Source of the DNA: an uncultured Prochlorococcus sp.
GTDB taxonomy: Bacteria; Cyanobacteriota; Cyanobacteriia; PCC-6307; Cyanobiaceae
NCBI GenBank assembly: GCA_902572065.1
Contig: CACGEL010000031.1
Coordinates: 1 to 8,477 of the forward strand
Direction: 5' to 3'
Length of the DNA stretch: 8,477 nucleotides
The notes beneath the pieces were generated by a model. That model was not told the DNA's origin and ran no database searches. It saw only the letters and a program-made list of their open reading frames with translations. Numbering within the stretch: the first letter of the stretch is position 1; each line of letters starts with the position of its first letter. This document shows, piece by piece, positions 5,828-8,477 of this stretch. A program made the position numbers and the translations under genes.

Positions 5828-6181
5828 TTACAATTTCTCTAGTTGATTAAACAAATATTCAACTCTTCTTAAATTCACCCCTAAATCTGATTGACCTAAT
5901 CTTGCAGCTGATCTTATTTGAATTATCCCTTTATTACTATCAACATAACTTCTTACATCGAGTTTAAGTATCTCAAGGTCATCTGGAAATCTAAAAATTG
6001 CGCTTCTGCAAACACCTCTCCAATAATTCTTACCACTCTCAAAAACTTCAGTTCTAGGTAAACCTTCTGCTAAAGAAACGAGTTGAATAAATTTTTGATC
6101 AACATTTATCATTTTCTTTTCTAATAAAACACTATTTAAGGGATTTGTTATTGGAGCAAGGCCTTGGGCAGTAAAAGTCAT
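5828..6181 (-). CDS. DUF1499 family protein
   Basis: The product has 117 residues. The C-terminal two thirds match the DUF1499 pattern: YWRGVCRSAIFRFPDDLEI (53-71) and IIQIRSAARLGQSDLGVN, followed by LRRVE (86-108). Family members are typically small proteins of unknown function in cyanobacteria and proteobacteria. The N-terminus (LAPITNPLNSVLL, 8-20) occupies the place where many family members have a Pro-Cys-Pro...Pro-Asn-Cys motif, but both cysteines are absent. The only cysteine is C58. There is no signal peptide. The ATG at 6181 keeps the whole LAP...NPLNSV segment; the next Met, residue 24, would remove it. It is on the same strand as the small genes upstream, 119 bases after the 45-residue gene. 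The biochemical role is unknown. Confidence 0.82.
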   Translation of the reverse strand: MTFTAQGLAPITNPLNSVLLEKKMINVDQKFIQLVSLAEGLPRTEVFESGKNYWRGVCRSAIFRFPDDLEILKLDVRSYVDSNKGIIQIRSAARLGQSDLGVNLRRVEYLFNQLEKL

Positions 6182-6300
6182 CTTCTTATAAACTATCTCA
6201 ATGTTCTAACTGATTTTTGATGCAAAGTGAGAGCAAAAAGAAAACTTAATTTCCCTTAACCAATAGATTTCCTGAAAAAACATTATTATTTTAGATTTTT

Positions 6301-6438
6301 TTAAAACTTAAGATTCTTGATAATCTTTTCTGATAAGGATGGTTGTCTACTCTGATTACTTTTCAATTTTCTAATCCAAAATACAACTCCAATTAAAAAA
6401 AAGACTTCAATTGTTATTCCAATAACAATAATATTCAT
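6301..6438 (-). CDS. 45-residue single-pass membrane protein, hypothetical
   Basis: An ATG frame (start codon 6438-6436, TAA 6303-6301) encodes 45 residues. Residues 2-22 are a clean membrane helix (NIIVIGITIEVFFLIGVVFWI), with one acidic residue (E11) within it. The helix is followed at once by RKLK and a polar basic tail (SNQSRQPSLSEKIIKNLKF), so the C-terminus is probably cytoplasmic by the positive-inside rule. It starts 11 bases after the stop of the 26-residue frame and shares its strand with the 125-residue membrane protein, which suggests one transcript. I do not recognise the family. Confidence 0.65.
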   Translation of the reverse strand: MNIIVIGITIEVFFLIGVVFWIRKLKSNQSRQPSLSEKIIKNLKF

Positions 6439-6449
6439 TATTTTTTCTT

Positions 6450-6530
6450 TTACTTTTTCTTTTTAAATCCCTTAATATAAGGCAAAAGAATATTTAATAA
6501 CCACTTTTTAAAAGAATTAATTAGATTCAT
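6450..6530 (-). CDS. 26-residue cationic amphipathic peptide, possible small gene
   Basis: An ATG frame (start codon 6530-6528, TAA 6452-6450) encodes 26 residues: a short amphipathic helix with W10 and LL pairs (KKWLLNILLPYIKG) and a KKKK end. It starts three bases after the stop of the 125-residue gene (TAA-ATA-ATG) and ends 11 bases before the next small gene, so it fits a tightly packed operon. AGGA lies 13 bases upstream of its start, a little far for a ribosome binding site. Size and AT-richness make chance possible, but exact packing between two likely genes favours a real one. A membrane-surface peptide is a guess. Confidence 0.45.
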   Translation of the reverse strand: MNLINSFKKWLLNILLPYIKGFKKKK

Positions 6531-6533
6531 TAT

Positions 6534-6911
6534 TTACTTATCCTTCCTCCACAAACTTCTTCCTTTAATCAGGTCTTCTATATTAGGCCAGGCTGCTATC
6601 AATTCCTTTATAGCTTTTCTGTTTGGGGTATAGAAAATACATGAAAAGGCGCTGATTATATAAAGAAGGAACCAAGTTTTATTTTCTTTATAAGCTAAGA
6701 AGAACGAGAATATAAAATTTCCTACAAAGGAAAAGAAAAGTAATCTATTTATTATTTCAAGAAAAGTTCTTCTAAGTCTATAAAATCTTTTGTTTTTTAA
6801 ATCAACATCGGCTCCATATTTATTTTCGTCCGAACTAATTATTTCTTCCTCTAGAATATCGTCATAATCTAGGTTATTAGTTGAGTTAGTATTATTTTCC
6901 TTACTACTCAT
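6534..6911 (-). CDS. 125-residue two-helix membrane protein, hypothetical
   Basis: The N-terminal 40 residues are hydrophilic and acidic (DDILEEEIISSDEN), probably disordered. A basic stretch (KNKRFYRLRR, 39-48) is followed by two membrane helices, about 55-73 and 79-95, joined by a short loop (YKENKT). The C-terminal part (about 96-125) is amphipathic and basic (NRKAIKELIAAWPNIEDLIKGRSLWRK). By charge, both ends should be cytoplasmic. It is the first of a leftward run of small genes, and the spacer upstream is shared with rightward features. I do not recognise a family. The ATG at 6911 is the only Met before the membrane region. A small membrane scaffold is one guess. Confidence 0.75.
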   Translation of the reverse strand: MSSKENNTNSTNNLDYDDILEEEIISSDENKYGADVDLKNKRFYRLRRTFLEIINRLLFFSFVGNFIFSFFLAYKENKTWFLLYIISAFSCIFYTPNRKAIKELIAAWPNIEDLIKGRSLWRKDK

Positions 6912-7080
6912 AAACTTTTTATCAACCGTTTATATCTGTTAAATATTATAAAACTTTTTACGAAAAAAAATTAACTCGAAATTCTACATAATTCAAATTA
7001 CACAAAAAGATCATGTTTTTGAAAATACTCAAAAATTGTTTTATTTATAAATGAGATATTAGTTAAAATATTTTTTTTAA
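6912..7080. other. Divergent AT-rich spacer
   Basis: This lies between the leftward 125-residue gene and rightward frames, so it should hold promoters in both directions. Long A and T runs occur (7 A at 6964-6970; 8 T at 7071-7078). No -35/-10 pair, operator repeat or RNA structure is convincing, and the only ATG frames are under 20 codons. Confidence 0.4.
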
Positions 7081-7173
7081 ATTTTTCTATTCTTTGGATC
7101 ATTGGGAATATTCATTTCTATTAGATTTTTAGCAATCAAAAAATTGGGAGGCAATAATTTATTATCGAGTTAG
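7081..7173 (+). CDS. Start-less 30-codon hydrophobic frame upstream of the DUF3303-like gene
   Basis: The frame is open from a TAA at 7078-7080 to a TAG at 7171-7173. It reads as a membrane helix (IFLFFGSLGIFISI) followed by a polar basic end (RFLAIKKLGGNNLLSS). It has no ATG or GTG. TTG at 7102 would cut the helix to a remnant, and the first codon, ATT, is a rare start. The hydrophobic-then-basic layout resembles other mini membrane proteins in this window, so it may be real, but AT-rich DNA readily yields hydrophobic frames. It ends 22 bases before the next ATG. Confidence 0.25.
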   Translation: MFLFFGSLGIFISIRFLAIKKLGGNNLLSS

Positions 7174-7195
7174 GATAATTAAAAATTAAAATATT

Positions 7196-7507
7196 ATGCA
7201 AAGATATTTAATCTCCTACGAATTTACAGATGGAGAAGATCAAGAAGAAGGCGGACAGATGCTTATTAATTGGTATGAATCAGGAGGACCTCAGAATAGG
7301 CCTGAAAACTACGAAGTTCACTCATGGATTTTTATGGTCCAAAATGGCATTGGTCATTCCGTTGTAAGTGCAGATTCATTAGAAACAATATGGAAGCAGT
7401 GGTATCCTTGGAGGAGGCTAATGGATATTAATATTCAACCTTGTTTGGATCTTGATGAAACTGTGTCTTTATTTAAAAAGCAAAAAATGAATACTCGTAT
7501 GGATTAA
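7196..7507 (+). CDS. DUF3303-like small protein
   Basis: The product has 103 soluble residues and resembles the small DUF3303 family found widely in cyanobacteria. An N-terminal strand (QRYLISYEF) is followed by a polar acidic stretch (TDGEDQEEGGQ), a helix ending in a glycine turn (YESGGPQNRPENYEV), and the most characteristic part, IGHSVVSADSLETIWKQWYP (52-71), before WRRLMDINIQPCLDLDE. The family is thought to form a ferredoxin-like fold, and its function is unknown. The ATG at 7196 begins directly at the first strand. No strong ribosome binding site is visible. The C-terminal KKQKMNTRMD is a short tail. The assignment is from pattern memory, not a search. Confidence 0.75.
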   Translation: MQRYLISYEFTDGEDQEEGGQMLINWYESGGPQNRPENYEVHSWIFMVQNGIGHSVVSADSLETIWKQWYPWRRLMDINIQPCLDLDETVSLFKKQKMNTRMD

Positions 7508-7606
7508 TAAACTCTATGGAATATTTTTTAAAATTATTTTTTAGTAGCCATCAATACTCCAAGGGTACAAAGTTGCGTTAAAACAGGGCAAGAATAATTT
7601 TCTATA

Positions 7607-7798
7607 ATGTTTGATTCTTATCACATTTACTTTAAGGGGGAAATTCTCTTTAAAAATCTAAGTAAAGATGAGTTTGAATTTGTATGGAGTAAACTTTACA
7701 CTTCATACATAAATGCTCTAAATGAAGAACTTACTTTTGAGATAATTAGTGAAAGTAGCGTAAAAGAGTCATTTCATAATTTAGAACCGTCATATTGA
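7607..7798 (+). CDS. 63-residue acidic protein, hypothetical
   Basis: The chain opens with a strand-like MFDSYHIYFKGEILFKNL. A likely helix follows (SKDEFEFVWSKLYTSYINAL, 19-38), then a strand (ELTFEIISES) and a polar end. There is no signal peptide, cysteine or membrane segment. Its layout, with a strand, the KGEILFKNL turn, a D/E-E-F helix and another strand, recalls a group of short Prochlorococcus conserved hypothetical proteins. This is recollection and not a confirmed family. It lies 99 bases after the DUF3303-like gene in the same direction and runs toward the leftward 80-residue gene, with only 15 bases between their stops. Confidence 0.65.
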   Translation: MFDSYHIYFKGEILFKNLSKDEFEFVWSKLYTSYINALNEELTFEIISESSVKESFHNLEPSY

Positions 7799-7813
7799 TT
7801 TAACTAATAAAAG

Positions 7814-8056
7814 TTAAGAATAGAATAGGAAGAGTTTTTTATCTTTAATTTCACAATATTCCTTTTCCTCCTTACTGATATCAAGGCTTATATTTTTGGC
7901 CTCATTTTCAACGTTTGAATTATAAATTTTAAGATTTTTATTTCCCTTAAAAAGGGCTGCAATACCAATATCTGTAATAAACCATACGAAGTGTGCTGTT
8001 TCACCTATAGGCTGATCTTTTATAGATTCAAGTATAAAAGCATTAGTAGAATTCAT
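7814..8056 (-). CDS. 80-residue hypothetical protein
   Basis: Residues 21-38 (AHFVWFITDIGIAALFKG) are hydrophobic but short of a confident membrane helix. The rest is polar and charged (SKEEKEYCEIKDKK), ending in the aromatic LFLFYS. One cysteine is present (C68). I do not recognise a family. It begins 16 bases after the stop of the 78-residue membrane protein on the same strand, so the two probably share a transcript. The ATG at 8056 is the only Met in the frame. The stop overlaps a six-base inverted repeat shared with the convergent gene. Confidence 0.6.
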   Translation of the reverse strand: MNSTNAFILESIKDQPIGETAHFVWFITDIGIAALFKGNKNLKIYNSNVENEAKNISLDISKEEKEYCEIKDKKLFLFYS

Positions 8057-8072
8057 CTAAATGTAATTTAAA

Positions 8073-8309
8073 TCAATTCCCCCCATTGCAATATCTAACT
8101 GCCTCTGCATTAGTACTGCCATTTTCTACTATTTCAATAACGCAACTATTAAAAACCTTAGATTCTTTTTTTACAGAGCAAAATCCAAACGCAATCGACG
8201 CTAAAGCTATGGCAGATAAGAAACTAGACCCAAGTTGAATAAAACCATAAGCGACCATGATTTTTTTCTTACCGCCACATTTCTTTGAATCTTTTGTTTC
8301 TTCAGTCAT
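8073..8309 (-). CDS. 78-residue single-pass membrane protein with a Cys-bearing C-terminal domain, hypothetical
   Basis: A charged N-terminus (TEETKDSKKCGGKKK) precedes one membrane helix at about 18-44 (MVAYGFIQLGSSFLSAIALASIAFGFC). A domain of about 30 residues follows, with C56 and C74 (VFNSCVIEIVENGSTNAEAVRYCNGGN), preceded by C44 at the helix end. The basic N-terminus suggests it stays in the cytoplasm and the Cys-bearing part faces the periplasm or lumen, where C56-C74 could pair; this is inference. The ending RYCNGG and the two-Cys spacing recall small conserved proteins of marine picocyanobacteria. The ATG at 8309 is preferred because it includes the positively charged segment; Met18 would lose it. 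It is the first gene of a likely pair with the 80-residue gene. Confidence 0.7.
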   Translation of the reverse strand: MTEETKDSKKCGGKKKIMVAYGFIQLGSSFLSAIALASIAFGFCSVKKESKVFNSCVIEIVENGSTNAEAVRYCNGGN

Positions 8310-8340
8310 GTTAGTTTTTTTTAGATTTTATTTAATTTAA

Positions 8341-8477
8341 ATGATTAATTTTCAATTTGAAAAATAAAGCCAGAGAATGGAACATTAACGTTTGAGCAAT
8401 TAATAGAGTTATGCAGCGATGATAATAAAAAAAGAATTTTGCATAAACTATTAATTAATCTATTAAGAGAAAATTGT
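8341..8477 (+). pseudogene. 5' end of a gene leaving the window, apparently interrupted by a one-base shift
   Basis: ATG at 8341 starts MINFQFEK and meets TAA at 8365-8367. The -1 frame then runs open from 8361 to the window end (at least 39 codons) and looks clearly coding: PENGTLTFEQLIELCSDD followed by a basic leucine-rich helix (KKRILHKLLINLLREN). That frame has no ATG. Adding one A to the five-A run at 8360-8364 joins the two into one protein beginning MINFQFEKIKPENG. This suggests a one-base deletion, either a real lesion or a homopolymer error. Programmed slippage is less likely because no canonical heptamer is present. The family is not recognised, and the 3' end is outside the window. 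Confidence 0.45.

Noticed and set aside
6206..6283. 25-codon minus-strand ATG frame between the 45-residue and DUF1499 genes
   Set aside because: It lacks a coherent helix or charge pattern and any ribosome binding site.
7516..7581. 21-codon plus-strand ATG frame between the DUF3303-like and 63-residue genes
   Set aside because: It is too short, with no supporting signal. It could be reconsidered if conserved.
7800..7817. TTAACT/AGTTAA inverted repeat between convergent genes
   Set aside because: The six-base stem is nearly all A-T and has no T run on either side. It also overlaps a stop codon, so it is not a convincing terminator.
1..8477. Search for mobile elements, CRISPR repeats, tRNA or rRNA genes, defence systems and phage genes
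   Set aside because: No transposase motifs, direct repeat arrays, tRNA-like cloverleaf sequences or known defence or phage domains were seen on either strand.

Overview
The window is very AT-rich (GC roughly 30% by eye), densely packed, and full of small genes with weak or absent Shine-Dalgarno sequences. The gene content is a phosphate ABC transporter without an adjacent binding-protein gene, a K+ channel with an RCK domain, DUF1499- and DUF3303-like proteins, and many tiny proteins typical of marine picocyanobacteria. It most resembles the chromosome of a high-light Prochlorococcus. That assignment is inference from composition and gene families, not from a search.

Layout. 1-813 (+ strand): a doubtful start-less frame, an exported 102-residue protein and a possible 31-residue peptide just before it. 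814-1009: a structured, gene-free stretch with two adjacent perfect inverted repeats. 1010-1505 (- strand): three tiny frames not usually called (a 49-residue coiled-coil protein, a 51-residue frame, and a 29-residue membrane peptide with a good promoter-like sequence but no ATG). 1562-4219 (- strand): the phosphate transporter core pstC-pstA-pstB, nearly contiguous and transcribed leftwards, with a candidate Pho operator just upstream of pstC. 4374-5429 (- strand): a two-helix K+ channel with an RCK/TrkA domain. 5608-6911 (- strand): a run of small genes (125, 26, 45, 117 and 44 residues) in transcription order, including a DUF1499 protein. 7081-7798 (+ strand): a start-less hydrophobic frame, a DUF3303-like protein and a small acidic protein. 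7814-8309 (- strand): a probable pair of small genes, one a cysteine-bearing membrane protein. 8341-8477 (+ strand): the 5' end of a gene leaving the window, apparently interrupted by a one-base shift.

How the genes work together. PstC and PstA form the inner-membrane channel and PstB is the ATPase. They need a PstS encoded elsewhere. The channel gene is a separate ion-homeostasis unit on the same strand. The remaining small genes have no assignable pathway.

The most useful unusual observation is a set of protein-like frames that lack a start or end out of register. In two of them (the K+ channel 3' end and the gene at 8341) adding a single A to a short A run joins the pieces into one sensible protein. 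This points to one-base deletions, either real or from sequencing. I see no tRNA, rRNA, insertion sequence, CRISPR array or defence system.
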